This document shows positions 46,950 through 58,681 of a DNA stretch of 64,000 nucleotides, in pieces. The stretch covers positions 1,314,013 to 1,378,012 of the forward strand of contig NW_003101665.1 of NCBI RefSeq assembly GCF_000003855.2. Direction: 5' to 3'. Source of the DNA: Blastomyces gilchristii SLH14081. Taxonomy: Eukaryota > Ascomycota > Eurotiomycetes > Onygenales > Ajellomycetaceae. The notes below the pieces were generated by a model. That model made no database searches. It was not told the DNA's origin and saw only the letters and a program-made list of their open reading frames with translations. Both the position numbers and the translations under genes were made by a program. Each line of letters opens with the position of its first letter. Within the stretch, counting starts at the first letter, position 1.

Positions 46950-49757
46950 ATTATAAATAATGCTATATACTACAGATGAATTATTCTTATAATATTAAAA
47001 AATAAGATCACTATGTGTTTAATAACCTTTATTAATAAAATTAAGACCACTATTCTTTTCTAAGTTATATAGAGTAATATCTCTATTGAACTGTCTAGAA
47101 AAGGTTTTAGAAAAGATAATAGCTACTTAACTATCTTTTATAAGCTCTATTAGTAATTCTCTTTTATGCAGTGAATAAATGAGAGGTAGAAAACAGTGTT
47201 CTGCAATTGACACTGTTCTCTCAGTTATTCATGATATTCAAATAGTAAAGTATGAAGATCTGATCTTAACTGCAGTTTTCATTGATATAAAAGAAGTATT
47301 TAATCATGTTTCAAAGTCAAAGTTAATTCAGACTTTGAAGATATTAAAACTGTCACTTTCTCTAATAAAATGAGTTAACTGTTTTATATCTAAAAGAATC
47401 ATATAACTTTTCTTTGATGAAATGAAATAAGACAAGACTGAGATAAAAATAGAAGTGCTGTAAGAATCTTCAATCTCACTCATTTTATTCGCAATATACA
47501 CTGCATATCTATTCAAAAATAGAAATATGAGAATAGTGTGATCTCTGAGTTATATGAATGATATTGATCTAGTCTACAGCTCAAAAACTATCAAAGAGAA
47601 TTTGAAAGTGATTGAAAAAGCTGCAAAGAAAATCTTTGTTAGAGCAGATATCAATCAAATTTAATTTAATATGAATAAAACTGAGTTAATTCATTTCTTT
47701 TCTAGATTCAATGAGAAAGAACTATCTTTAACTCTTTTAAATAGAGAGATTAAACTCAGTGTAAATGTCAAATAATTAGAAGTATGATTAAACTCTAAGT
47801 TGAATTTTAAATATCACATTCAATAAAGAACTGTCAAGACAGAAAGACTATTAAACAACATAATCAGACTATTAAATACAGAGAGAGATCTATTCTTTCA
47901 GGCTATGAGACAGTTATATATAGCCTGTATTATCTCAGTAGCTGATTATAGAGTTCAAGTTTGATAAAATAATCAAGAAAATTTCACTGAACTCTTTCAA
48001 AGTCTGTAAAACAGAGCTTTGAGAAGAATTCTGAAAGTATTCAAATCATCTTCTATTAAAGCAATAGAAATTGAAGTGTTAATTCTCTCTTCTGCTATTA
48101 GATTTAAAAAGATCTGTATGAACTATACTCTGAGAGTTATAAAGATGAGCTTAAAATATATAATCAGAGAAAGAGTCTCTTCTTCATTTTCATTAATTAA
48201 CTCTGAAAATGAACTGAATTGAAATAGATTTCTTAATTGAAATGAAAATAATTCTTCAAAGAAAATGCCTTCTCAACTGTACAGACTATACTCACTGATT
48301 AAAAATCAATTTTCTTCTTTAAATATTGAAAAAGTTGATCATGAGAAGATATCACTCTGAAGAGAAAAGCTTGAATCTCTTATAGACTTATAAATAAGTG
48401 AACTATCTAAGAAGAAAGAATATGAATAACATTTGAAGAGAATTTCTACAATTAATATAGAAGACTCTATTCTGATTTATTCAGATAACTTTAAAAATGA
48501 GAATTTAAATAGATTAAACACAGATATTACTTATACTGAAGATAATATCAATTTTATCACAGATTTCTGAAATTTAGACTGTGAATCTGAAGTTTTTGAT
48601 GCTGAACTATTTATAATAGTGAAAGCTTTCAAACTCATTGAAATAAAATCTTATAAAAGAGAAAATAGTTTGAAAGAAACATAAATATTCTCTGATAGTC
48701 AAGCTGCTTTAACAAGACTTAGAAATAGTCAGATTTATAATAATTAAATGAATCTTAAACTGATCTTAAACTATGTTTTTAAAATTCAAAAGAGAAGAAT
48801 ATTAAAGCTGATAATTCATCTACACTAAGTTTCTACTTATATGAATATTCATAGCAATGAATTGACTGCTTCAGCTGTAAAAAAGAGTTCAGAATTAAGC
48901 AGATCTATTCAAAAAATTATATTCTGATCTTTTATAAAGAGAAAAATAAAAGAATCTTGTTCAGATAAGTGAAATAAAAGCTAGCAGAAATAAAAGAAGA
49001 GTATACATTATTCAAGATTTAAAACAAAACTCAAGTGAAAATCTTGTTCAATTAAATGTAAAAAGAAAATATTCTCATCTATAATACAGCTGAAACTAGA
49101 ACATGATTATTTTAAATCTTATATACAAAGATTTGATGATAGATTTGATTCAATAGAATGCTTATTCTGCAATGTAAATGAGAATTCTGAGCATATTATA
49201 ATGCACTGTGCATTATACAATAGTCTCAGAGTCAGATTGAAAGAGAAGTATAATATAAATTAATTAAATATAAGATTCTTATTCTCAACTGAGACAGAAA
49301 TTAAATACTTAATAGACTTTCTATCAGAAACTCAAGTAGCTACAAGAAAATAGCTAAATTCAGAAATATCTGAATATGAAGAGGAGGAAATCAATCAGAT
49401 ATAGTCTGTTAAAATAGCTATATACTATCTTTTAATAATTTGTTTTATTACAGTCTCTCTTTACTTTATTTTTTTCTTTCAATTCTTTTCTATCTATCTA
49501 TTTAATATGTCTATCTTTAAGACTATGTTCTCTTTTCCTTTGTCATGATATTATCAAATGATTTCAAAGTATCAGAAGATGTTAAATACTGCAATTTATA
49601 AACAGTTTTTATATTCTGAGCTGGAATTTTCTGATTTTACATATCTGAAATTGGTGAACGTATAATAGTTAACTTTAAAGATATAGGAAAAACTCTGAGA
49701 ACTAAAAGTTCTCAGATAGATGTCATAGTCTCTGACTGTATACATCTATAATTGAAA

Positions 49758-49789
<32 letters not shown>

Positions 49790-49790
49790 G
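46950..49790 (+). mobile_element. 5'-truncated LINE (Tad1-like), nested in Copia integrase
   Basis: Begins inside a non-LTR reverse transcriptase: YRVISLLNCLEKVLEKIIAT, then QCSAIDTVLSVIHDI, LTAVFIDIKEVFNHV, SLSYMNDIDLVYSS (catalytic YADD-type site) and NMNKTELIHF. An RNase H domain follows (IYSDN, FDAELFIIVKA, FSDSQAALTRL, about 48,470-48,720), then a Cys/His motif CLFCNVNENSEHIIMHC (about 49,160-49,210). A 3' UTR and an (AAT)n tail (about 49,757-49,790) end it. No APE endonuclease or ORF1 is present, so it is truncated, as is usual for target-primed insertion. Left boundary is good to about 20 bp. Lies between Copia FINLADDS and Copia DEFKSDEL. Confidence 0.85.
49757..49790 (+). repeat. (AAT)n LINE tail
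   Basis: About ten AAT units directly before Copia sequence resumes with GGTCGCTATTC; the simple-repeat 3' end of the LINE. Confidence 0.85.
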
Positions 49791-51172
49791 GTCGCTATTC
49801 AACATTGAATTGAGACTTTACATTGAAATGATGAAGATGAATTTAAAAGTGATGAATTAAAGATCTACTACTAGTGAAAAGAAATTATATATGAGATTAC
49901 TATATCTGATACACTGCAGTTCAACAGCTCTACAGAACATGTCAATCATATCGTAAATAAAAAGATAAGAAGCTTACTATTTAACAGCAGGCTTGTAAGA
50001 GAGCTTTGAGATGAAGCTATTCACGTCATGATTATAATGTTTAATATGTTCTCAACATCAATAAAGATTTACAGATATTAGAGAGAAATCTCATTATCTT
50101 CTTTTAAAGCTTAAACAGATGTTCAATCTTCTGCTCATTGAATATGCAGATGAGAATGCAAAGTGTATAAGAAGAATCTGAAAATTATTAATAAGCTTAT
50201 AAATAGAACTGATGATAAGAAATAATAATTAGTTGAATATTAAGAATTATATTAATATCATATCTGAAACTCTGTGATCTGAAAGCTTGAAATTGTAAGA
50301 AATATTATTTTTAATGAAGAATTAACAATGAAAGAAGCACTGATAAATATCATTAAAGAAGTAGTCAAACTGTCAGAGAAATTGAATATTCTTAATATTA
50401 GAGAAGAATGATAGCACTACTTACTATAACATCTGATGAAGAAAAAGTTAAATGTTTAAAGATAATTATCAATAAGAATTTAGAGAGTGTAATTAATTCA
50501 ATCTATCTTTTAGATGATAAGACACAGCTTGTTATGAATGAAGAGTCTGAAGACTCTGTTAATAAGAATAATTCTATTCTAAGTATTCTGACAGACTGAT
50601 CAACTACACTGACAGAAGTCAAGAGAAGCTCAGACTGAAACTATTAATATAAGGCAATGAAAAAGAAGATTAAGATATTTAAATAGAAGAAGATATATAT
50701 TATCATTGAGAAGGCTCTGAAAATGAATATTCTTACAGATAAATGAGTATATAATCAGAAATTGAATAATAAGAGAGAAATTATCTGTTTTAGAGCTTGC
50801 TGAGTGATTAGAGAGTTCTTGTAACAGCAGAGTATTTATTATACAAGATTATATGCTGCAGTAATATCAGAGTCTATATTATATAGTTTATTTACTATAT
50901 TAACTGTCAAAGAATATAAGATTAAATCAATTGACTATATATCTGCATTTTTGAATAACATATTATCTCAGAATAAGATGATCTATATACAACTACTTAC
51001 AGATATTAAGTATGACAGAGAGAACTTGATAAGACTACTTTATCAGAGTTTATATGAAATGAAGTAAGCTGTAAGAATATAATATTTTCTTATAACAGAG
51101 CATTTGACTACATTAAGATTCAAGATATTACTTTATAATAGTGAATTTCTATATCATTCTGTTTATAAGATC
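49791..51172 (+). pseudogene. Copia integrase C-part and reverse transcriptase N-part
   Basis: Reads DEDEFKSDELKIYY, SSTEHVNHIVNKKIRSLL, ELWDEAIHVMI (integrase core and end), NIIFNEELTMKEAL, then reverse transcriptase YAAVISESILYSLF, KIKSIDYISAFLNNIL, LLYQSLYEMK. These are Ty1/Copia landmarks in the correct order. Interrupted at 51173 by the hAT-type element. Confidence 0.88.
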
Positions 51173-51677
51173 TAGACTGGCCGCCGGAACTATGAATTTC
51201 ATGTTTAATCTTATTTGATCTGGTCTATACATTTCTTAGTGTGAATCCCGCTGGGACTAATCATTAAAAAAACATGCAAAGTGACTATATATCAGATCTC
51301 AAAATGAGACCATGACTTAGAAAAAATAAGAAAGTGATCTCATTTGATCTCATTTATTTTCATTCTTGATATAAAGTTACTGTTTTTAGACATTTTAAGG
51401 TTTTCTTTAGATTATTTTTAATTTTTTAAAAAGTAACACTTTTTGGTAATACTCAAATGAGATTTAAAGTCATTTAAAGCAATAAAAATAATTTAAATTG
51501 AGAAGTGAAAATCATGGTTTCATTTGAAAAATGTGATAAGAGTAGACAGTAAGTCTCACTGAAACAGTATGAAACTACTATCTAATGTTCAAACAGTGTA
51601 ATGAGATCAGTTGAATTAGTAATAAGATCATCAAATATTCTGATTCTAGTCTCAGACACGGTCACACAGTCAGTCTA
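51173..51677. mobile_element. 505-bp non-autonomous hAT-type element, copy 1
   Basis: Flanked by a perfect 8-bp duplication ATAAGATC (51165-51172 and 51678-51685). Termini are TAGACTG and CAGTCTA. No coding potential. The 8-bp duplication is the hAT hallmark. An inverted near-identical copy is at 54333-54838. This copy keeps GC-rich patches (GGCCGCCGGAAC near its left end) that are converted in copy 2. Confidence 0.88.
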
Positions 51678-51685
51678 ATAAGATC

Positions 51686-52690
51686 TATCTGACATTACAT
51701 GTTAATGATTATCAGATGACAGAATTTTAAAAACAGCAATTAGACTAAGTATTGAGAGAGATTGTAAAGAGATTTAAGACAAAGAATATTAAAGAGATTA
51801 AGTTATATCTTGAAATGAAGATTAAATGCTAGAGAAATAGTAATCTAGCAGTTATACAGAGCTGTTATATTGAGAAGATTCTTAAAGATTTTAATATGAA
51901 TAAGATAAATTCAGCTGATACTCTGATAGTAGCTAATATATAACTAGAATTCTCATCTGATGAGAAAGAAGAATTGAATGATAACTTTACAGCTATAAGA
52001 TATAATCAAGAATTGAAATCATTGTAATATTTGATCTTAAGCAGTTAATCAGATCTGATATTCATGATTAACTATCTCTCATATTTTAACTCATATCTGT
52101 ATAAGATATGTTGAACAGCATTGAAGCATATTCTACATTATATTAAGAAGATGAAGAATCATAGTATATTATATAAGAAGAAAATAAAAGATAATCTGAG
52201 TTCTGTGACATACTGTGATTCAGACTGAGTGAGAGTGAATTCTCAATACAAATTAACTATCAGCTATATTATATTGATTAACAGATTATTAATCTCATAA
52301 CAGTTGCAGAGACAGACATTTATTAAATCAATTATAGAAGCTGAATATATTGCAGCTAGTAAGACAGCTTATAAGATAATATAATTGAATGATATGTTAT
52401 ATAATACTGAGTTGATAAATGCTGAAAAAGTGAAAATATACTCACATTTATAAGTGAATAATAAGAGAGCAATTAATCTAGTGAAAGAGAAGTTCTTAAT
52501 ATAAAGATTGTATTATATTAAGATTAGATATCATATTCTCTATAATCTGATTGAAAAAGAGAAAATCATGATAAAACATGTTAATTCTACAGTGAATATA
52601 GCTGATAGTCTTACTAAATCACTGATGAAGTCTGTGTTTGAAGATTTTATTAAAAGAATTAGTATTCAGGAAATTAAGAAGAAGAAATGA
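51686..52690 (+). pseudogene. Copia reverse transcriptase C-part and RNase H
   Basis: Resumes after the hAT-type element. Near 52,500 it reads YYIKIRYHILYNLIEK, then KHVNSTVNIADSLTKSLM, the Copia RNase H C-terminus (family form ADxLTKxL). Stops elsewhere are transition-derived. Confidence 0.85.
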
Positions 52691-52880
52691 TTTAATACTA
52701 ATAATAATACAGTGAATCAATGAATTTTGTATATATTTCTTGATTTTTACAGTTATTACTGTACAGACATCTTTTCTAATAAGGAAATCAGAGTCTGATT
52801 GATGTAATTAATTATTATTGCATTTTTGAAAGATTTGAGAATGAGAAAGACCTTGAGTGACAGCTTATAAATCATGATAT

Positions 52881-52940
52881 AGCAAGAGAGAGTGTTGATT
52901 AATTACTATATCTACTCTAGTTACATGCTATCTCAATCTC
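52881..52940 (+). repeat. Copia polypurine tract and truncated 3' LTR
   Basis: AGCAAGAGAGAG (52881-52892) is a polypurine tract, followed by TGTTGATTAATTACTA, the LTR start. Only the first 48 bp of LTR are present before the sequence switches to an inverted LTR end. Confidence 0.75.
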
Positions 52941-53829
52941 TTAAAGAATAATATTGTTATGTTGTATATATATAATCTATCTACGCGAGTTACACTAAAT
53001 GAATAGGTTGAGATGACACGTGACTAGAGTAGATGTAGTAATTATCAACATCTTCTCTTGCTATATCATGACTTATAAGCTGTCATCTGAGATCTCTCTC
53101 ACTCTCAAATCTTTCAAAAATACAATAATAATTAATTACATTAATCAGACTCTGATTTTCTCATTAGAAAAGACATTTATACAGTAATAACTGTAAAAAT
53201 CAAGAAATATATATAAAATTTATTGATTCACTGTATCATTATTATCATTTAATTATTTCTTCTTCTAAAGGCTCTGGTGGCTGAATGGTTAATGCGGCCA
53301 CCTGGTAGCGCCTTGGCATGGGAAACCAAGGTGTGTGGGTTCCACTCTTCCGTGCATACATTCAATCCGGAACTCAAGCACCTCAGGTTTCTAATAAATA
53401 TAGAGGTGTACAAAATCACTGCAATTGAATTACTCTATGTCCTGAGCTGGGGAAGTTATTATTGCATGTATCTAATCGTCACTTCTTTGTATTTTTCTAT
53501 GTTTTTATTATCTTGATGTGATCTCAACATCTGTATTTCCTCCTGTATAATCAACACTTGACCTGTATTTAACATCATGCAAGGACTCATCATAAGCTCC
53601 GCTTGCATATGAGTATAATGAAAGAATAAGAATAATAAAATAAAATAAAAATCTTCTTCTCAATTTTCTGAATGTTAATTGTTTTGATAAAATCTTCAAA
53701 TGCAGACTTTATCAGTGACTTAGTAAGACTAGCAACTATATTCACTGTAGAATTAACATGTTTTATCATGATTTTCCCTTTTTCAATCAAATTATAAAGA
53801 ATATGATATCTAATCTTAATATAATACAA
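52941..53829 (-). mobile_element. inverted Copia 3' fragment, tail-to-tail with the first copy
   Basis: On the minus strand this is the Copia RNase H end (YYIKIRYHILYNLIEK again, 53829-53661), 3' UTR, polypurine tract and an almost full LTR (53050-52941). Together with 52,504-52,940 it makes a palindrome with arms of about 435 bp once the SINE inside the right arm (53267-53651) is excluded. It ends abruptly at about 53,829. Confidence 0.85.
53267..53651 (+). mobile_element. tRNA-derived SINE
   Basis: 385 bp flanked by the 9-bp duplication TCTTCTTCT (53258-53266 and 53652-53660). The head has a box A-like TGGCTGAATGG (about 53,278-53,288) and a box B-like GGTTCCACTCT (about 53,337), 8 of 10 informative positions, about 60 bp apart, as in an RNA polymerase III promoter. 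The body is of ordinary composition, and the tail is A-rich (AATAAAATAAAATAAAAAT). The uninterrupted Copia sequence in the other palindrome arm proves that it is an insertion. Its family is unknown to me. Mobilisation would need a partner LINE. Confidence 0.85.
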
Positions 53830-54332
53830 GCCTCAATCGCTCACTTGCGCTTGCTTATTCAGCTTGAAAAAGGCGCTGTTTAATCCCTCAGATGAATGTA
53901 ATGAGATATGAATAACTATGTATAACTTGTATAGATGAATTTCATATAATCTACAGCTATTAATATGTTAATAGAGAATAATAACATACATGAAAAAGAT
54001 GAATAACATCATAGTAGTGTTATAGAGTAAATGTAGAAGCTCTAAGTAAGATGTAATTAAATATCAAATAGCTTATGTAGAGAATATAGCAATTATAATT
54101 AAATAATAAGCATTTGAAATGCTATAATTTACATCTATCAATTCTCAAAATATCAAAGCAGATAAAATGACTGAACATAAGTAGAGAACTATTAACAAAT
54201 CGAAAAAAAAACAGCTCAGAAATGATGAAATTACAGTTAATAATAGTACAGAGTAAGCTTAGCAAGCTCTAGAGACTCAGTAGTCTGCATTATCTGTTAA
54301 TTCACTTCTGTCTCACTCTTAGCAGTCTCAGC
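53830..54332. other. unassigned AT-rich repeat with a short GC-normal patch
   Basis: About 53,833-53,895 has ordinary composition (GCCTCAATCGCTCACTTGCG and following). The rest is mutated and of unknown class. It continues after the second hAT-type copy. Confidence 0.4.
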
Positions 54333-54838
54333 TAGACTGACCGTGTGACCGTGTCTGAGACCAGAATCAGAATATTTAATAGTCTCATTATCAATTCAAC
54401 TGATGTTATTACACTGTTTTAACATTAGATAGTAGTCTCATACTGTCTCAGTGAGACTTACTGTCTACTCTTATTACATTTTTCAAATGAGATCATGATT
54501 TTCACTTCTTAATTTAAATTATTTTTATGACTTTAAATGACTTTAAATCTTATTTGAGTGTTACTAAAAAGTGTTACTTTTTAAAAAATTAAAAATAGTC
54601 TAAAAAAAACCTTAAAATGTCTAAAAATAGTAACTTTATATCAAGAATGAGACTAAATGAAATCAAATGAAACTACTTTCTTATTTTTTCTAAGTCATAA
54701 TCTCATGTTGAGATCTGATATATAGTCACTTTGCATGTTTTTTTAATGATTAGTTTTAGCAGAATTCACACTAAGAAATGTATAAGATCAGATCAAATGA
54801 GACTAAACATGAAATTCATAATCTCAGTAGTCAGTCTA
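54333..54838. mobile_element. 506-bp non-autonomous hAT-type element, copy 2 (inverted)
   Basis: Perfect 8-bp duplication GTCTCAGC (54325-54332 and 54839-54846), termini TAGACTG/CAGTCTA, and inverted orientation relative to copy 1. Same length within 1 bp. Compared with copy 1, the region GGCCGCCGGAAC reads GACTACTGAGAT, mostly C-to-T or G-to-A. Confidence 0.88.
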
Positions 54839-54846
54839 GTCTCAGC

Positions 54847-55740
54847 AGTCTGTCAACTCATCTATACTTATCTCTCAGCAGTCACATCAGCAGCTCATTA
54901 ATATGTGAATATCTGAACATAGACTACAGCTGCTGATAGAACAGATTACTAAGAACAGTAGTAAGATCATTGCACAGCTGTAAGAGATGAAGCTCAAGAG
55001 AGATATAGTACTGTGTAAAGAGAATTTTAAGCTTTAGCTAAAAAGAGTAATAAATGTAGAATCAGCACTTATTTACAGCTGTGATATCAAAGTCATTTCA
55101 TTATACAGTTCATATGAGAAGAGTTATAATTCATTTATTAAGTATGTTATAATCTTCAGTATGTTGAAGAAGATCTGTATAAATTATCACTATAATTCAC
55201 TGAGTAAACACTACAGCTTGTAATCTGATAAGTAATAAATTATCTCTACAGTATGTAAATTCATTAGTAAAATGTATATGCAAAATGTATATACTAATAT
55301 ACAAATAACAGAGAATCAGCAGATCACTGTTCTTGTCAATACAACTGCTACAGAGAAGAATGAGAAGAGAAAGAGAAAGAAGCAGAAGCAGATTATCAGT
55401 ATAAAACTGAATCAGACGGCTGAGTCATTCAGTTCAGTTAAAAAGAAACAGATGATATTTATAACTCTGAAGAATGAAGAGAAGAATGATAAGATGAGTA
55501 ACAGTGAGATTATAAAGTTAAAGTTATTACAGCTGTAGATGAAGATGCACTGTCTCTGTAAGATAGAGAAAGAGATGAAGTATTTATATAGAGAGTAGAG
55601 TGAGACTGTGAGTCTGTTATAGATAACTCAGCTCAGTCAATAGAGTGTCTTCACAGACATTACAGCTCTGATTAAAAAATTCAAAAAATAGAAGATGATA
55701 TGAGTGAGCTGTATAAATCTAATAAGACATTATTACTTTT
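54847..55740 (+). pseudogene. RIP-mutated repeat with basic-rich frame, class unknown
   Basis: Plus-strand reading holds a fairly open basic stretch (55272-55538: EKNEKRKRKKQKQ, then SSVKKKQMIFITL). It may be a gag-like or DNA-binding protein of a transposon. I could not assign it; no zinc knuckle or polymerase motif is visible. Confidence 0.4.
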
Positions 55741-55877
55741 TTCTTTTTTTTAATAGTTAGTATTAATTTAAAATGGCAGGTTTTTACATATTTAAAGATC
55801 TCTATTTTAACATCTGAAAATAATATTCTGTAGATAATAAAGAAAAAATAGCAGTAGTAGAAGAATTAATTAAGAAA

Positions 55878-56072
55878 CTATAGAATCTCTGAATATATCT
55901 CATTTAATATATATCTCTCATTATTCTCATTCAGCAGAACAGTCAACTGATTAATATCTATAGTTCAAGAAAGTGTAATATACAGCTGATTATATGAGAA
56001 TACAGAGTTTCTAAGATTAATATTAACAGTAGAAAGAGACTGTCTCTGAGACTTATTAATTGTTATTACAAA
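55878..56072 (-). pseudogene. Helitron helicase C-terminal remnant
   Basis: Minus strand reads FVITINKSQRQSLSTVNINL, then VFSYNQLYITLS and NEIYSEIL. This matches the end of the PIF1-like helicase of Helitron Rep/Hel proteins (family form INKxQGQT, FSHGQLYVALSR, VxxEIL) with G-to-A/C-to-T substitutions. Only the last helicase motifs remain. Confidence 0.75.
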
Positions 56073-56180
56073 GCATGAATAAATCAGAAACTAACAGTGA
56101 GTCATACTAAATGAAACCTCAACAGATTAAGTATGTAGATTAATTCATAACAGTATATGAACTGAACTCTTATACATACT

Positions 56181-58681
56181 TGTAAGAAATCCCGCTTCTC
56201 GCGGATTCTTTACCTCTATTCCTATCTCTCATATAATCAATAGAGTTAGCGGCTCTTGGCTACACACAACTATATAGACTGAAGTTCATGAATACTATTC
56301 ATAACTCAGCTTGAATACTATTATATATTTAATCTCTATATTTTATCTTTCTACTATGAATACTTCTAGTAATTAACAGTACATATTATATCAAGCTGTA
56401 AACACTCAAATAATTATCTGTGAGCACTTATTCTTACATTTCAAGCTCAGTCAGTCAGTAACTGTCTGTTATAACTGAAAGAACTAGAAACTTATATACT
56501 TCAATCTCTGTGAACTCTACTGCAGACACTCAGAAGCAGTTATCTGAATTATGAATAATTTTTATAAGAGAAGTCTCAGAGAACTTATTAATTACTTATG
56601 AAATATTATTCTCTGTATCTGTGATAGAAGAACTCTCTGAACTCATAAATAAATCAATCTTAGTAGAGAATATTCTTGAGTATCTTCTACAGAATCAAGC
56701 TATTTTTCTATAAGAAATACTTACTGTTTATAAACACTCTTGAACTGAGTCTCTAGACATAATCTTCAGAGATATCTATGAACTGAAAAGAAACTTTCTT
56801 AAGCTGTGATCACTTAAGATAAACTATCAAATCACAATCTATAAAAGCTTTTATAAGTTTGTATTTAAAATTGACTCACAAGCTCAGCTGTGTGATATGA
56901 AAGATGAAGAAGCTGTTATCTATATAATAACAGATCTCTACTACACTGAAGTCAAGAACTGACTGAATTATCTAGAAAATAATCAGAAGAGATCTTACTA
57001 TCTGTTCTTAAAATCTATTTAGAGAATAAGTTAAGAGACTCTGTAAGTCAGACAGAGAACATCTGAACTATAATTATTAATATTAGAAAAGAGATAAGAA
57101 ATCTGATAAAGACTACTCACAGTACTGTATAAAATTATGATATAAATTAAGATCTATGAAAATAGAGCTTTGAAACAAGATCTGAATAATGATATTTATA
57201 AAGAAGCTGAATAAAAATATATAGAATAAGCTTATTAAGTAAGACTCTAAGTTCTTAACTCTGAAGAAACTGATAACTCTCATTTACTATTTACAGATTA
57301 CTGTGAGAGTCACAGACTTATAAAGAGCAGATTATTAATCAGCTCTGTAAGAGTTAGAATAATAAAGAACAGATTTATCAGAAAAAGATAATAAAATACA
57401 GAGAGATTCATATCTGACTACTGAGTAGAAAGATAGAGCTTTATAAGCTCTTATAAATAGAGTATATAATAGAGAGATTAAGAAAAAGAGTCTCTATTTC
57501 ATCTATTCTAAATCAGAACATCTTCACATAAACTGTTTAAATAAATTAAAATAGAAATTTGAGAAGTTATAGACAGAGTCAGTAACAGTCTTCTTAAAAG
57601 TCTTAAAGCTGATATCTGAATCTGTTGCTTCTCTGATAAAAATGCTTACTTATGAAGAGAAATTATATCACAGTACTGCTGCTCTGTAAGTATGAAAAGT
57701 ATTAATAAACTTAGAATTTCAGGTCACTGTAGTATTTCTAAAGCTTACAGAGTGAATAAACTAAATAATGAAAACTGAGAATCTGCTCTTATAATAAGCA
57801 GAGTGTGAGAACTCAGATCTGAAAGCTAAGAGACTTATAAGAGTTATCTTTGAATTATAAGATCTCTCTGAAATCTGAAGAAGATTTGCAGAAACTGTGA
57901 TTATCACAGATATTATAAATAATATGTACTTAGAACTTGTATAACTTTAAAGACATAATTCATACATAGCTGTTCATAAGTCAGGTTTATACTTTCAATC
58001 AGTATTAATAGACTTACTTACAGAGATAGAATCAGTTGATACTGCAGAGTTGATTAAAGAAGACAAGCTCATCTATATAATGACTTTATAAATATCTGAG
58101 AACTTCACAGTTATGAAAACTGAGCTTCAGATATTAGAGAAATACTGAGATCTTACAGAGATATTCAGCTCAGTAAAGACAGCTGAGCTTTCTTCTTACT
58201 ATGAGAAGAATCTAATAATAGATTTAATAGAAGAGCAGAAACTCTTCTGAGAATTAATCTATAAGCTCTCTCATTATAAGACAGAGATCTTGCAGACCTA
58301 TGTAAAGAAGAATCTGAAGAATAACTTTATTCAATCTTCACAGATCTTCACAGAAGCCTCTGTAATATTAATAAAGAAGAAGAATAAAGATTTCAGATTA
58401 TATATAGACTACTGCAATCTGAACTCTAAGATAATAAAGAGTTACTATTCTCTATCTCTGATTGAGAATGTGATCAACTGTTTTACAGAAGCTGTTATAT
58501 TCATATAACTGAATGTGATTAATATATATACACAGCTGTAAATACAGTCTGAGAATGAATAAAAGACTGTCTTTAGAACTGCACTGAGATTATTTAAATA
58601 TCTAGTGATATTCTTTAGTTTGATTAATACTTCTACAGTATTTCAGTCTTTCATTAATAAAACACTTTATACATATCTGAA
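56181..58681 (+). mobile_element. second Gypsy element, 5' part, interrupted in reverse transcriptase
   Basis: A probable LTR starts TGTAAGAAATCCCGC at 56181. Its first 30 bp can form a hairpin (AAGAAATCCCGC/GCGGATTCTT). Its right end is not fixed because no partner is in view. Gag begins about 56,356 (MNTSSN). Zinc knuckle at 57495-57536 reads Y-x2-Y-x4-H-x4-C (first two Cys converted to Tyr). Reverse transcriptase at about 58,200-58,681 reads YVKKNLKNNFI, DFRLYIDYCNLNSKIIKSYY, ENEKTVFRTAL-like and LINTSTVFQSFINKTL, then stops at the inserted LTR. Confidence 0.82.

Noticed and set aside
51173..51677. Tc1/mariner-type element with TA target duplication
   Set aside because: TA is present at the ends, but both copies show perfect 8-bp duplications outside TAGACTG/CAGTCTA, which fits hAT better.
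53310..53325. TGGTAGCGCC word in the SINE, resembling the primer-binding site of Ty1-type elements
   Set aside because: It lies within the tRNA-like head in sense orientation, with no LTR upstream; treated as coincidence.
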